Assembly (NCBI GenBank): GCA_902771445.1
Contig: CACXXD010000010.1
Location: forward strand, 1 to 35,542
Origin: an uncultured Prevotellaceae bacterium
Lineage (GTDB): Bacteria; Bacteroidota; Bacteroidia; Bacteroidales; Bacteroidaceae
Direction of reading: 5' to 3'
Length of the DNA: 35,542 nt
In this document: positions 21,004-31,300 of the stretch, piece by piece
How the letters are laid out: the number at the start of each line of letters is the position of its first letter
Position numbering within the stretch: the stretch's first letter is position 1
The notes under the pieces: generated by a model
Seen by the model: the letters and a program-made list of their open reading frames with translations, nothing else
What the model was told of the DNA's origin: nothing
Database searches by the model: none
Made by a program: the position numbers and the translations under genes

Positions 21004-22434
21004 ATGGAAGAAAAGAAAGACCTGTTGCGCGTTGGTACCAATGGTGACTATGACGTATATGAGATGATGCCTTCCTCAGTGGTGAATGCCCTCGAGGGGG
21101 TGCAGTCGGAGTTTATCACTCGCTATGGTGGGGACAGTGATGGCGGCTTTGCCGATGCCGAGGACGACGACATCGTGCAGACCATCGGCATCGGTGGTAG
21201 ACAGTACGAATATGTGCCGTGGGGTGGCGACAACATGCTGCCCTACCATGTGCAGACACTGATAGGCAAGAACATGGTCACTTCACAGTGCCAGCAGTTC
21301 AACTCGCTGGTGTGCTACGGTCAGGGGTTGCAGTTCTTCAACCGTGGTACTGAGCAGCGGGCCGATGACCCGGAGATACGGCAGTTCTGCCTCAGGAACG
21401 CGCTGCACCTCCAGTTCTGGGAGCAGGCCACCGACATGAAGTACTACTTCTTCTCGGTGCTGCAGATCTCACTTTCGCGTGACGGCAGCAAGATTGTGCA
21501 GCTGCGCCACGAGGATGCCTGCCACTGCCGCTTCTCGCCCCGCAACAAAAAGGGAAGTTCGGAGTATGTCATCATAGCCAACTGGCGCAAGGCGAACCCG
21601 AAGAAGGCACGCGTACTGCCCCTGCTCGACGAGGTGGACCCGCTGGGCGACCTGATGGTGCGCCTGGGCCGTGAGCCGGACCCCGAGACGGGCAAGCGCA
21701 CGGCAGGTACTGCCGACCGCCACTTTGCCGTGGTCTGCCGCGTGCCGACGGTAGGCCATCAGATATACCCCATACCTTATTACTACAGCATCTTCCTCGA
21801 TGCCTGGTATGACATCTACCGCCTCATTGGCACTGGCAAGCGCTACATGATCAAGAACACGGCAGCCCCCCGCTGGCAGGTGGAGATCCACAAGAACTAC
21901 TGGAACAACGTATGCAACGAGGAGGGCATCACCGACCCGGAGAAACGCAAGGAGCGCATCAAGAAGGAGCGGCAGAACATCACCGAGTTCTGCACAAAGC
22001 CGGAGAATGCGGGCAAGGCATGGATAACCAGTTACGACACCGTACTGGAGGGAAAAGAAACGCGCATGGTGCGTGTCTATGCCCTCGGTGCCGACAAGAA
22101 GGAAGGTGGCGACTGGAGCGAGGACATGGGCGAGGCCAGCAACTCGCTGTGCTTCGCAATGGGCGTTCACCCTAACATGGTGGGTGCCACGCCCGGCAAG
22201 AGCCAGATGAACAACTCCGGCAGCGACAAGCGCGAGCTGTTCAACCTGAAGCAGGCCATCGAAAAGCCCTGGCACGATGTGATGGAGGTTCCCTACCACG
22301 TCATGATGCACTTCAACGGGTGGGATGAAAAGTACGACATCAAGGTGCCGATGATCGAGATGACCACACTGGATAAGAACAAGGAGTTTGACATAAAACA
22401 AGACGACCATGCAACTGGAAATAACAAAGACTGA
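21004..22434 (+). CDS. portal protein (putative)
   Basis: The 476-aa product has the size and plan of a phage portal. An N-terminal region leads to an aromatic-rich alpha/beta core (YVPWGGDNMLPYHVQTLIG), and a helix-rich C-terminal half follows, including MGVHPNMVGATPGKSQMNN and ELFNLKQAIEKPWHDVM, the pattern of the portal wing and clip. It sits before the head-tail connector genes, as portals do. The terminase, which normally lies next to it, is ~9 kb upstream. The family match is by overall pattern. Confidence 0.75.
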   Translation: MEEKKDLLRVGTNGDYDVYEMMPSSVVNALEGVQSEFITRYGGDSDGGFADAEDDDIVQTIGIGGRQYEYVPWGGDNMLPYHVQTLIGKNMVTSQCQQFNSLVCYGQGLQFFNRGTEQRADDPEIRQFCLRNALHLQFWEQATDMKYYFFSVLQISLSRDGSKIVQLRHEDACHCRFSPRNKKGSSEYVIIANWRKANPKKARVLPLLDEVDPLGDLMVRLGREPDPETGKRTAGTADRHFAVVCRVPTVGHQIYPIPYYYSIFLDAWYDIYRLIGTGKRYMIKNTAAPRWQVEIHKNYWNNVCNEEGITDPEKRKERIKKERQNITEFCTKPENAGKAWITSYDTVLEGKETRMVRVYALGADKKEGGDWSEDMGEASNSLCFAMGVHPNMVGATPGKSQMNNSGSDKRELFNLKQAIEKPWHDVMEVPYHVMMHFNGWDEKYDIKVPMIEMTTLDKNKEFDIKQDDHATGNNKD

Positions 22435-23248
22435 CTTTGAGCGGGCCGTGCCTGCTGCCCGTGAGCCGAAGGGCAAGATCTTCGACGTGATGCAGGATGC
22501 CATCATGAACAAGGTGGAGGTGATAGGCTGTCACATACTGGGCGAGCCTGGTATTGCAGCGGTAGAGAACAGCGAGAGCACTGTGGGCGAGATACTGCGG
22601 CCACTGGTCAGGCAGCTGGCCTGTGTCATGGCTTTCCTTGAGGAAATGCGAGGACTTGACCTGGTACTGACCGCCACCGGATTCGGCGTGGTCTCCACCA
22701 ACGACACAGCACCGGCTTCGAAGATGCGCGTCGATGCGCTCGACGGCGACCTGCGACGCAAAGAGTGGCTGTTGCGCAGCGACCTTCTCACCCATCTCTT
22801 CAAGGTGGAAGGATGGGCAGATACCGAACAGCGGCATATCAATGTTTGTACACTGTTCTATCGCTTCATGATGCTGGAGCAGTATGCCGGCATCTCACGC
22901 CCCAAGCCAGAGGACTGGAGTACGAACGTACCCGCCATGCTGGCAGCCGACAACTATCTGCGAAAGCATATCGGCTACGACTATATGGAGGAACTGCTGC
23001 GGCAGATGACATCAAACAACCTGAGTGGGAGCAATCGCCCAGTGGCGATTCTCTGCCAGAAGTTCATTGGTGCCTGGATCGCACAGAACCACCAGCTGAA
23101 GGAAGAGTTGTATATGCGACTGATTAACCGCCTGGAAACTGACCTCTCACTCTATCCCAAGTATGCTGACAGCGAGGCCTACCGCCTGAACCACTTTGAA
23201 CCCTATCAGAACCATGCAGAGGACTCAGCCTTCCACTTTGTCGGCTGA
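22409..23248 (+). CDS. head-tail connector-type protein (possible DUF6712), 279 aa
   Basis: This gene overlaps the portal gene by 26 nt. It carries TGFGVVSTNDTAPASKMRVD near residue 90, a phrase I associate with the Bacteroidota phage family DUF6712. The rest is helical with a long C-terminal part. Position after the portal suits an adaptor or head-completion protein that joins portal to tail. The role is inferred. Confidence 0.6.
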   Translation: MQLEITKTDFERAVPAAREPKGKIFDVMQDAIMNKVEVIGCHILGEPGIAAVENSESTVGEILRPLVRQLACVMAFLEEMRGLDLVLTATGFGVVSTNDTAPASKMRVDALDGDLRRKEWLLRSDLLTHLFKVEGWADTEQRHINVCTLFYRFMMLEQYAGISRPKPEDWSTNVPAMLAADNYLRKHIGYDYMEELLRQMTSNNLSGSNRPVAILCQKFIGAWIAQNHQLKEELYMRLINRLETDLSLYPKYADSEAYRLNHFEPYQNHAEDSAFHFVG

Positions 23249-24017
23249 CGGTGTGCTCCGCCTCACCTGTCCGCGCTCCTGGAAAGAGATGACTCAGGAG
23301 CAGCTGCGCTATGCACTGCATATCATCGGTTGCGGGATGTACTCATCGGTAGAGGGCCGCACGCTGATGCTACTGCGCTTCTGTGGTATTGAGGTAACGA
23401 GAAAGACACCCTACGGCTGGGCCTGTTCGGTACCCGTCGGTAGTTCCGACGGTGAGCAGCATAAGCACCCCTTCTTCCTGCAGTCGTGGCAGGCGCAGGA
23501 CATGATAAAACAACTGGAGTTTACTGACAGCTACGAAACCATGAATGTGCGGTTGGAGAGCATTCAGGGTTTTAGGGCTGTCAAGCTCCTGTTGGAAGAT
23601 GTGCCTTTCGGCGACTATCTCCAAATGGAGAAATTCTATCAGGGCTATCTCTCTACCAAGGAACAGAAGTATGCTGTTGGCCTTGCACGCTTCCTCTACC
23701 CATACTCCGAATTTGCGGCAGGGGTCACCATAAGCGAGATAGACGATGCGGAACTTACTGGCTGTGTGATGTGGTACTCATACGTGAAGAAACGCTTTTC
23801 CGGCCTCTATCCGCATTTCTTCAAACCGATAGCAGCCGTAAGCAGCAGTAGTGCCAACTGGCTGGAACAGGTGAATGCCCAGCTGCGAGCACTGACTGAT
23901 GGCGACATAACTAAAGAAGATGCTGTTAAAGCAAAAAGCTGTCGCAGGGCCTTGACGGAACTTGACGCCAAGGCACGCGAGGCAGAGGAATTCAGGAAGA
24001 AATACCCTAATACTTGA
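23214..24017 (+). CDS. phage assembly protein, 267 aa, unknown
   Basis: ATG 23214 lies within the end of the connector gene (35-nt overlap) and is preferred over a TTG six codons earlier. The product is mixed alpha/beta and soluble, with a long helical C-terminus (ALTELDAKAREAEEFRKK) that could be a coiled coil. It is in the middle of the neck and tail-completion set. A chaperone, adaptor or tail-assembly role would fit; no family is recognised. Confidence 0.6.
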   Translation: MQRTQPSTLSADGVLRLTCPRSWKEMTQEQLRYALHIIGCGMYSSVEGRTLMLLRFCGIEVTRKTPYGWACSVPVGSSDGEQHKHPFFLQSWQAQDMIKQLEFTDSYETMNVRLESIQGFRAVKLLLEDVPFGDYLQMEKFYQGYLSTKEQKYAVGLARFLYPYSEFAAGVTISEIDDAELTGCVMWYSYVKKRFSGLYPHFFKPIAAVSSSSANWLEQVNAQLRALTDGDITKEDAVKAKSCRRALTELDAKAREAEEFRKKYPNT

Positions 24018-24021
24018 TGAA

Positions 24022-24537
24022 ATGGAGAAAGAGCAATTCGACGCGCTGGACTACTTCGCCCAACTGGGCAGGATGAACAGGCTCGCCCGGCAGATGGGCT
24101 TCGTGGTGGACTACTGCAGCGGCCCCGGCGCACTGGAGCCGATGATGGCGGAGTACCGCGACGCGCAGAACTTCATCTTCGTCGACGACACAACCAGCGG
24201 CAACACCTTCTCTAACAGGGTGGGATGGTTCGACAAGAATGTCTATAAAGTGTTTATCCTTGCAGGCTATGAGCTTGGCAATGCGGAAAGTTACAACCAA
24301 GCTCTTCGGCTGTGCCGTAAACTGTTCCGGCAGTTCCTCTCGCGAATCATCAAGGACAGGGAAAGCTACAAGTATGGCGACAAGCTCATGTATCTGAATA
24401 CTCAGAGCATCTATTCAAGTGAATTCGGACGTTACTCTTTCAACGGAGCGACTGGACTCTACTTTATGATTGAAAACATGGAGTCACTCGATTTAATTTA
24501 CGACAATTCAGAATGGGAGCACACGCAGAACGGTTAG
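24022..24537 (+). CDS. head-tail joining or tail-terminator-like protein, 171 aa
   Basis: ATG 24022 follows the previous stop by 4 nt and begins MEKEQFDALDYFAQLGRMNR. The upstream extension of the frame is a shadow of the previous gene. The core (FIFVDDTTSGNTFSNRVGWF, then VYKVFILAGYEL) is an alpha/beta unit of the size of phage tail terminator or neck proteins. It overlaps the next gene, which has a tail-completion signature, by 25 nt. The assignment comes mainly from context. Confidence 0.6.
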   Translation: MEKEQFDALDYFAQLGRMNRLARQMGFVVDYCSGPGALEPMMAEYRDAQNFIFVDDTTSGNTFSNRVGWFDKNVYKVFILAGYELGNAESYNQALRLCRKLFRQFLSRIIKDRESYKYGDKLMYLNTQSIYSSEFGRYSFNGATGLYFMIENMESLDLIYDNSEWEHTQNG

Positions 24538-25109
24538 CCCTGCAGGAAAAAGAATACCGGGGGCAAAGGCACTATTATGCACAAGATGAAATAAGGGCCT
24601 TTGAAAGAGGCTGGGCTGAAAAAATGGTCGATATCTGGCGGGAGCAGATTGAAAAACTTGGCGTAGTGGATACTGGCGCACTGCGGAACTCGGCCCAGGA
24701 ACTGACTCATACAGGGCAGATCACAACTATTGAGCACCAGTTTCTGCTCTATGGCGTCTATATGGCACTGGGAGTCGGAAAGGGATATTTGCGCGGAAAT
24801 CCTGGTGATCTGGAATTTCTTGGTGCTTCATACCGTAGAAGAATGGGAAATGAAGACGGACAAAGATATGGGCGACGGGCTGTTGGACTTGGCCTGTCAC
24901 GACAAGCAATGAAGCATTTCCCCCATAATGAACGTGGTGCAGCCATAGCAGGCGGGCATCCGCGAGAAGTACGCGACTGGTTCTTCAGGAAGTATTGGTA
25001 TAGCCGTCTCCGCTTGAACGAGATGGAGGCCGCCGCCTACGGACAGGCATACCAGGGAATGCTCGTTGTTGCCTTCGAGGCGCTGTTCAAGAGTACACGC
25101 TTCCTGTAG
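24513..25109 (+). CDS. tail-completion protein (HK97 gp10-like)
   Basis: Residues ~45-60 read IEKLGVVDTGALRNSAQ; DTGALRNS at 53-60 is the typical core of HK97 gp10-like neck/tail-completion proteins. The following beta strands (TTIEHQFLLYGVYMALGVG) fit that fold, in which the G-rich turn ends the strand. The 198-aa length is a little above the family norm because of a C-terminal extension with many aromatic and basic residues. It closes the neck gene block, and its end is 58 nt before the first fibre gene. Confidence 0.8.
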   Translation: MGAHAERLALQEKEYRGQRHYYAQDEIRAFERGWAEKMVDIWREQIEKLGVVDTGALRNSAQELTHTGQITTIEHQFLLYGVYMALGVGKGYLRGNPGDLEFLGASYRRRMGNEDGQRYGRRAVGLGLSRQAMKHFPHNERGAAIAGGHPREVRDWFFRKYWYSRLRLNEMEAAAYGQAYQGMLVVAFEALFKSTRFL

Positions 25110-25138
25110 CCGTAGTTTTACCGAGAGCAACATCCCAA

Positions 25139-25146
25139 TATCTTTG
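25139..25146 (+). promoter_or_regulatory. promoter -7 box for the fibre operon
   Basis: TATCTTTG followed by C lies 21 nt before the ATG at 25168. A GTTTTA sequence sits at the -33 position. It can drive the fibre genes separately from the neck genes. Confidence 0.6.
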
Positions 25147-25167
25147 CAGTCTAACAACAACCGGAAT

Positions 25168-26886
25168 ATGGCTTCTCTTTCAACAGACAAGGTAAGGACA
25201 ATGCTGTATGGCATACGCGACGAGAAACGCACGCATGCCAACACGGCAGCACGCGTGGGCGATGCCTTGCTGGAACTGCTCGGCCTGCTGACGGACGCAC
25301 CGTACCTCCGCAAGGACATCGATGACTCGGCAGCCGGGGTCATCACCCTCGTGAAGGGGCTGGCGGTGGGCAAAGGCATCCACGGCATCGGCCCCGACGG
25401 ACTGGCAAGCCTGCTCGGCGTCATCTTCGAGGGCATACTTAAATCCAAGGGGGCATCACCGTCGTTCAGCGACGGAAAGGGCATCTGGATGGATGCGCGG
25501 AAGGGAACCATCGCCGCCGACGGACTCGACGTGCGGGGATGGATGAGGGTGGCCAAGCTCGTCTACAACATGGTGCAGGTACTGGAGCAGGACTACCGCT
25601 TCAGCGGAGGAGCCGACATAGAGCGCGTCACCGACAACGGCGACGGAACATTCACGCTGCACTTCCACAAGGAGAAGGAGGGACGGCACGTGACGTTCGC
25701 CGACTTCGACATCCTCTTCGGCAAGGTCGACGAGCTGACTGACAGCGGACTCTACTACACGTCGTGGATGCGCGTGTGCGAGGGCGGCATCACGCTGAAC
25801 GACGGCATGACGCCCGACACGGCTCGAGTGGAGCTGTGGGAGGACGGGGCGGTGCCGGGAGGGCGCAACTTCCAGCCGAGGGACATGATGACCGTGGCAC
25901 GCAGCGGCAACACGCGCAACGAGGAGCGGCAGTCCTACTGGGAGCTGTCCACGACCGACGAGCGCATCGCCTACCTCTGGCACGTGGACCAGCCCGTGCT
26001 CAGGGCCGACAACTATGCACTGTGCCTGGGCATCCTGCCCAACGTGCTCGACGAAGCGGGAGTGCTGCCCGGATGGAGGGACAGGCGCATGCCGTCGCTC
26101 TACGTCAACACCGTGTTCTACGAGAACGCGCACCATATATACTACCCGCCACGCATAGTCAAGGAGGACAGGGGTGAGTGGACAACGTCGCCCACAGCGG
26201 TCTACACGGGCATGAGCGGCACCTGGCAGGGCGAGCAGTTCGTGCAGGGACAGGCCATCGCCGAGCCGTACCACTTTGAGAGCTTCAGCCGAAACGCATG
26301 GCTCACCCAGAGACTTTCGCCGGCACACAGAAGCCTGACCGACGAGGAGCTGCGCCAGCGCATGATGAAGGGCATGCACGTCGAGATGGAGACAAGCCGC
26401 GTGTGGCACTGGGGCGCACTGTGGGAGTGCCTGGCGGAAGGAACGTCCGAGGAACCGGGATTGTCGCCCCGCTGGACGATGGTCAGCGGGCAGCCCGTGC
26501 GCGTGGATTTTTTCTTCAGCCGGGGAACGCTCGTGTGGATCGACGATGTGCGCCTGACGGTGGAGGCACGTATACTGATAGGCTCTGCCGACGTGACCGA
26601 CGAACTGCTGGAGAAGGTGAGGCAGGGGACAATCGCCATCAGCTGGAAGTGGGAGCGCATGGCCTTCGAGGACGGCACGCAGACAGCCGCAGACGAGCTG
26701 TGGCAGCCCACGACGGAGCCGGGACACCCCAACGTGCTCGTCATCGACCACAGGCTGAACGACCCCGAGCGCAGAACCGACTGCGGCCCGCTCTGGGAGA
26801 GTGACATGCACGTGTGGTTCCGCTGCACGGCACGCCTCTCGACAGGGACGGAGGCGGAGGGCGAGATGGGAGTGGGAAAGGTATAG
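25168..26886 (+). CDS. tail fibre / host-recognition protein, 572 aa
   Basis: The start at ATG 25168 follows the promoter; the upstream part of the frame is a shadow. The N-terminus (THANTAARVGDALLELLGLL) resembles the start of large Bacteroidota phage fibre proteins, and Gly/Asp-rich repeats with beta-strand spacing follow (IHGIGPDGLASLLGV). The rest is beta-rich with many Trp and Tyr. It is the first of four large fibre or adhesin genes here, so it probably makes the structural base of the receptor-binding device. The exact family is not recognised. Confidence 0.7.
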   Translation: MASLSTDKVRTMLYGIRDEKRTHANTAARVGDALLELLGLLTDAPYLRKDIDDSAAGVITLVKGLAVGKGIHGIGPDGLASLLGVIFEGILKSKGASPSFSDGKGIWMDARKGTIAADGLDVRGWMRVAKLVYNMVQVLEQDYRFSGGADIERVTDNGDGTFTLHFHKEKEGRHVTFADFDILFGKVDELTDSGLYYTSWMRVCEGGITLNDGMTPDTARVELWEDGAVPGGRNFQPRDMMTVARSGNTRNEERQSYWELSTTDERIAYLWHVDQPVLRADNYALCLGILPNVLDEAGVLPGWRDRRMPSLYVNTVFYENAHHIYYPPRIVKEDRGEWTTSPTAVYTGMSGTWQGEQFVQGQAIAEPYHFESFSRNAWLTQRLSPAHRSLTDEELRQRMMKGMHVEMETSRVWHWGALWECLAEGTSEEPGLSPRWTMVSGQPVRVDFFFSRGTLVWIDDVRLTVEARILIGSADVTDELLEKVRQGTIAISWKWERMAFEDGTQTAADELWQPTTEPGHPNVLVIDHRLNDPERRTDCGPLWESDMHVWFRCTARLSTGTEAEGEMGVGKV

Positions 26887-26911
26887 TATTCACCATTTTA
26901 TATAGAATAAT

Positions 26912-27136
26912 ATGTATTACGTAATCGTACCAAGCGAGCTGTGCGAGCGCCGGAAGGTGTTCAAGCGCAACCAGCGCACACCCGACGGACGGGTGGTGCT
27001 GACACTGAGGGACCTGAACCTGACACGGTTCTCATACGGTCCTGTGGAGATAGTTAACGGCGAAGACCTGCAGGCCATTATGTCGGCCTCGCAGACGGAG
27101 TCAGGTGAGAAACAGAAAGAGGAAGGGGAGGATTAG
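26912..27136 (+). CDS. small fibre-associated protein, 74 aa
   Basis: The gene lies between two fibre genes, with only 25 nt before and 3 nt after. Residues ~1-55 are a compact beta unit (YYVIVPSELCERRKVFKRNQ, then TLRDLNLTRFSYG). The tail is acidic and disordered-looking (SGEKQKEEGED). Small proteins in such positions often are fibre chaperones or connectors. That role is inferred from location alone. Confidence 0.6.
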   Translation: MYYVIVPSELCERRKVFKRNQRTPDGRVVLTLRDLNLTRFSYGPVEIVNGEDLQAIMSASQTESGEKQKEEGED

Positions 27137-27139
27137 TAC

Positions 27140-28291
27140 ATGGCAAAGATCGTCAGCAACAACTTTGTCCTGAACGCAATGATCTCAGGAAAGACACTCG
27201 TCACAGCCGTCAGGACGGTGGAGGGTGTCTTCGTCCAGTCGATGGACGTCAACGGCAACCTGTCCCCCGACTGGACGAACGCAGGACCCAAGTTCAAGGC
27301 ATCGGTCAGGGACACAGGAGGCATCACGCACCTGTCACTGCCCGCAGAGGAAAAACTGTACTGGAACGGTGTGGAAGTCAAGTTCGGAGGCTCCGGGCTG
27401 AGCAATGCAGTGGGGGCCTCCTTCCCCGCGGGGACGTTCAAACGCACGACGGACAGCGACGGCACCTATACCTACCAGATCGTAAAGAACTTCTTCAGCC
27501 AGTCGGCCAACGCGGACAGCGACCAGTTCCGCATAGAGGGCAAAATAGAGCTGCCAGGCGGCAGGTTCCAGGACTTCGTGACTCCAGACCAGCCCGTCAC
27601 GCTGGTGAGGTACTCCACAGGCGGCGTACCGTACATCGTGCTCATCAGCAACGTGCACAACATCACCGAGCAGGGCGGCACCGGCTACATGGACGCCTTC
27701 CTCTACGACGTGAGGACGATGAAGCCGGTCGAGAACGCGACGCCGGAGAAGTGGTACAACGTGGACGGAACGGGTACGGAGGTGGAATGCACGGCGGCCA
27801 AGGGCTATGCCGTCAGCGGCCACAGACTGACAGTGCCTGCCTCCGAGGTGAACGGCTACGACAACTTCTGCGCGTGCTTCAAGGTAGGCAGCGAGTACTA
27901 CCGGGGCTACGGCTTCCTGCGCGACGAGACCGATGACATCTACGTGTCCTACGACATCGTCGGCGACGTGGAAGGCATGGAAGTGAAGGAGGACGGAACG
28001 GCCAGAGTGAAAATATCGGTCGTCGACAAGAACGGCAACACCCTGACGGAATGGGGCACGGCGGCACTTGTCCCACACGTCGTGCTGAAGGGCGACAGCG
28101 GCGTGAACGTGGTCCCGGCGGACTACGCAGGCTCCGCGGACACACTGGCAAACATCGGAACGGCAGTGACAAACATCACCTACAAGGGCGAGCCGTGGAA
28201 AGGCACGCTGGCCGTGCCATACGACAAACTGGTGTCCGACTGCGGCGGCAGGCTGCAGGGATGGATCAGCCTTGACCCGAAAAACTCATAA
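27140..28291 (+). CDS. fibre/adhesin protein, 383 aa
   Basis: This gene starts 3 nt after the small gene before it and ends 11 nt before the DGR target. The protein is mostly beta, with Ig-like spacing in its C-terminal third (TARVKISVVDKNGNTLTEWG), and has no signal peptide, so it is a virion rather than host-surface protein. It probably sits between the fibre base and the variable tip protein. Family not recognised. Confidence 0.65.
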   Translation: MAKIVSNNFVLNAMISGKTLVTAVRTVEGVFVQSMDVNGNLSPDWTNAGPKFKASVRDTGGITHLSLPAEEKLYWNGVEVKFGGSGLSNAVGASFPAGTFKRTTDSDGTYTYQIVKNFFSQSANADSDQFRIEGKIELPGGRFQDFVTPDQPVTLVRYSTGGVPYIVLISNVHNITEQGGTGYMDAFLYDVRTMKPVENATPEKWYNVDGTGTEVECTAAKGYAVSGHRLTVPASEVNGYDNFCACFKVGSEYYRGYGFLRDETDDIYVSYDIVGDVEGMEVKEDGTARVKISVVDKNGNTLTEWGTAALVPHVVLKGDSGVNVVPADYAGSADTLANIGTAVTNITYKGEPWKGTLAVPYDKLVSDCGGRLQGWISLDPKNS

Positions 28292-28302
28292 AAGACTGAA
28301 AC

Positions 28303-31300
28303 ATGAAGAAGAGAACATTCGTGGGGGCGGTGACACGCCCGGTCTCGCTGTCACCCGCCATAAGGGTGGAGAACCCCTACAACGATGAGAACACAGAACA
28401 GTGGGGAACGCTTACCCAGAGCCTTGACACCCTCACGGGCGACTACTACCCCAACCGCAGACAGTACCCCACGCTCCTGGGACTGCACGTGCTGATGGAA
28501 GACCCGAACACCGCCGGATCACAGGCCGAGGTGGCCTGGGGAGGACGGAACACCGTGGCCTGGGAGGTGGTCAGGAACGGGGTGACGGCCCCCGTCACGG
28601 CACAGAGCACGGGAGACTTCACCCTCAGCGGCACGCAGCTGAGGGTGAAGCTGAACCAGACAGCCGCAGACGGCAATGTCGTGGTGAGGGCCACAGGCAC
28701 CTTCTACGACAGCGTGGGACGTTCGCAGACGGCAACGGCAGAGACAGCTCTGGTCCTGAGCGAGTCGACGGTAGTCAACCTGACACTTCTGAAAGACAAG
28801 CTTGGCACTCCTGGATACGTCGGCGAGTTCTTCCGAATGAACCCCCTGAAGCTCGACACAGTGGCCAAGCTCGACAGTGCCGCCAACTGGAAGAGGAAGT
28901 GCGCCGTACAGCTGTGCGACGGCATCACGCCCATACCCGATGCCTTCCCGCTCAATGATGACGGCGATTCCGGCGACGAGAGCGACTATGCCGACACCCC
29001 GCAGGGATCGGCCTTCTACTTCTGGTTCTACCGCACTCCCGATGACAGGCTGATACAGTGCACGGAAGACACGGAGTGGCTTGACGCGGCATGGCTGCCC
29101 AGCGGCACGGCATCGAAGGAGGTCACCGTGGACCTGACAAAGGTCAGGCAGGCTCGCCTCGTATGCCGTGCGGGATACATCCCTTACGGACAGCTGGAGG
29201 ACTATCTGGACGAGGACGGAAACGTGCGGCCCGACAAGCTCTGCCTTGGCTTCCGCGAGCAGTCCTTCGACGTGGGCGTCGAGCTGCCCGAGGCTGACCG
29301 CATCGACGTTGCCGACATCGCACACTGCCGGCTGGAGAGGACAGCCCTGACAAGCAACGGAATCACAGTTGTCAAACGTGCGCTGGTGACTGCCGGAGGG
29401 ACAACGCTCAACGATCTCAGTGAGCTGGAACCGCACGGCAGCGCGGAACAGTCCTGGGTGGAGAAACTCTACAACATAGAGTGGCTCCTGACCAGAACCG
29501 ACGGAACGGAGGTGAGCATAGGAACGGGCGAGTGGCTTCAGGTGACTCCCGCGCAGCTGGCCACGCTCTGCGGCGCACCGCTGAATGCGGACGCGATGCC
29601 GCAGATGAGCGTAAGCGTGGAGCCAAGGTACCCGAAACTGACGGGCAACAACTACGTGGAGGGATATGCCAGAGGGGCAAGCGGCATCACGCCGAGCCAG
29701 CAGCAGGGCAACAAGGGATTCCTGAAGCAGCTGGACTTCTGGCTCCTCGACACGACCGACAACAAGGACACCATGACGCACGGCATGAAGCTGAAGCGCA
29801 ACAACATACTGCGCTTCGCCGGGGGAGGATGGGCGCCGGCCGTGCGCATCAGCCCCGAGATGGCTGCCGACGCAGACCTTGAACTCTGGAGAAGGAACAC
29901 GGCAGGCAGCTACGTGAAATACTGCGACGCGGGCACATACGACCCGGAGACCTTCGTGGAGGCCGTGCTCAGACCCTACTTCAAGGGACAGCTCAGCGGC
30001 TGGTACAATGACGGCGGCTGGCCGCGGCTCTACAAGAAAGACGGATCCGAATACGTGGAGGCACATGCCCTGATGCCGTGGGAGACCATTGAGACCAAGT
30101 ACACCGTCGGCATCGGCTACGGGTTCGGTGTCTATCTGCTCGACCACCAGAAGCGCGAGGACGGACAGTGGGAGTGGAACGGCATCTTCACGGACGTGAC
30201 CGAATGGGACGGCATCGACTTCTCACGCTTCTACCTTCCCCCTACGGCTTTCTCGCCCGGTCCCTCAACGCAGATCGTGGAGAACGGAAAGACGGTGCTG
30301 AGGAACTTCTTCTACCTTGCCCACCCGCAGGGTGGCATCGGAGGCATGCCGGCTGCCGGCATACTCGGCAGCTCGATGTTCAACGAGAGCGGACGGGCAT
30401 ACCCGAAGACGGAGGACGTGGACGCGCTCACCTGTGCCGCACGCGCACGCGCCAACAACAGCGTGGCGACGCGCAGCTATCCCTTCGCCGAAGGGGGCTT
30501 CCACACACTCAACACGCTCGTCACCTCGCAGGAGCTTCTCTACTCGCGGAGGAACCCGTTCGCGGCCTCCCTCTTCGGCAGCGGCATAAGCAGCGATGAT
30601 GTCTGCGACAGCGAGGACACCTGGCGAAGGAACGGAGGCTTCAGGCACAAGGCTGCCGGGGCGTCAGCCTATGGCTACGGCACTTGGAGCACGGCCCTGC
30701 CGGTGAAGAGCGCCACAAGCAGCAAGAAGAACGCGAGCGAGGACATGAACGACTACCACGGCAAGGAGCAGTGCATGGAGAGCCAGCTGGCGGCATCGTT
30801 CGCCACGGAGTTCGGGATTGCCAAGACCGACGACACGTCATCGCCCACCTACTTCACGGTCTACGGAGGCAAGTACTACTGGATGCAGCCGGAAGGGGTG
30901 GAGTCGCTGGACGAGGGCTTCATGAACGTGCGCGTCTACCGTGAGCTGAGCGACACGCTGACCGGGTACGACGCAAGCGGTAGCCAGACAACTTGCGAGT
31001 TCACGGCCATCCTGCGAATGAGCCTGATGGGCGGCATGAACATCTCCGGCGACATCTATGCCTATACGCAGGGGGGCGCCGAGGTGATCGGCGAATGCAC
31101 CGTCGACCCGGCTACAAGCAAGACGGGCAACCCGGTGACAGCTTACCTGATACCCGACCAGACAAAATGGCTGAACGACACGGCAGTCACAAAGGACTCG
31201 CCTGCGAAGTTCCTGATCGAGGACAGCGCCGACGCTGTCAAGACTGGCGAGGGGACGAACCTCGCGGACGGCTACTACGGAAGGCGCATAGGCTACTCAC

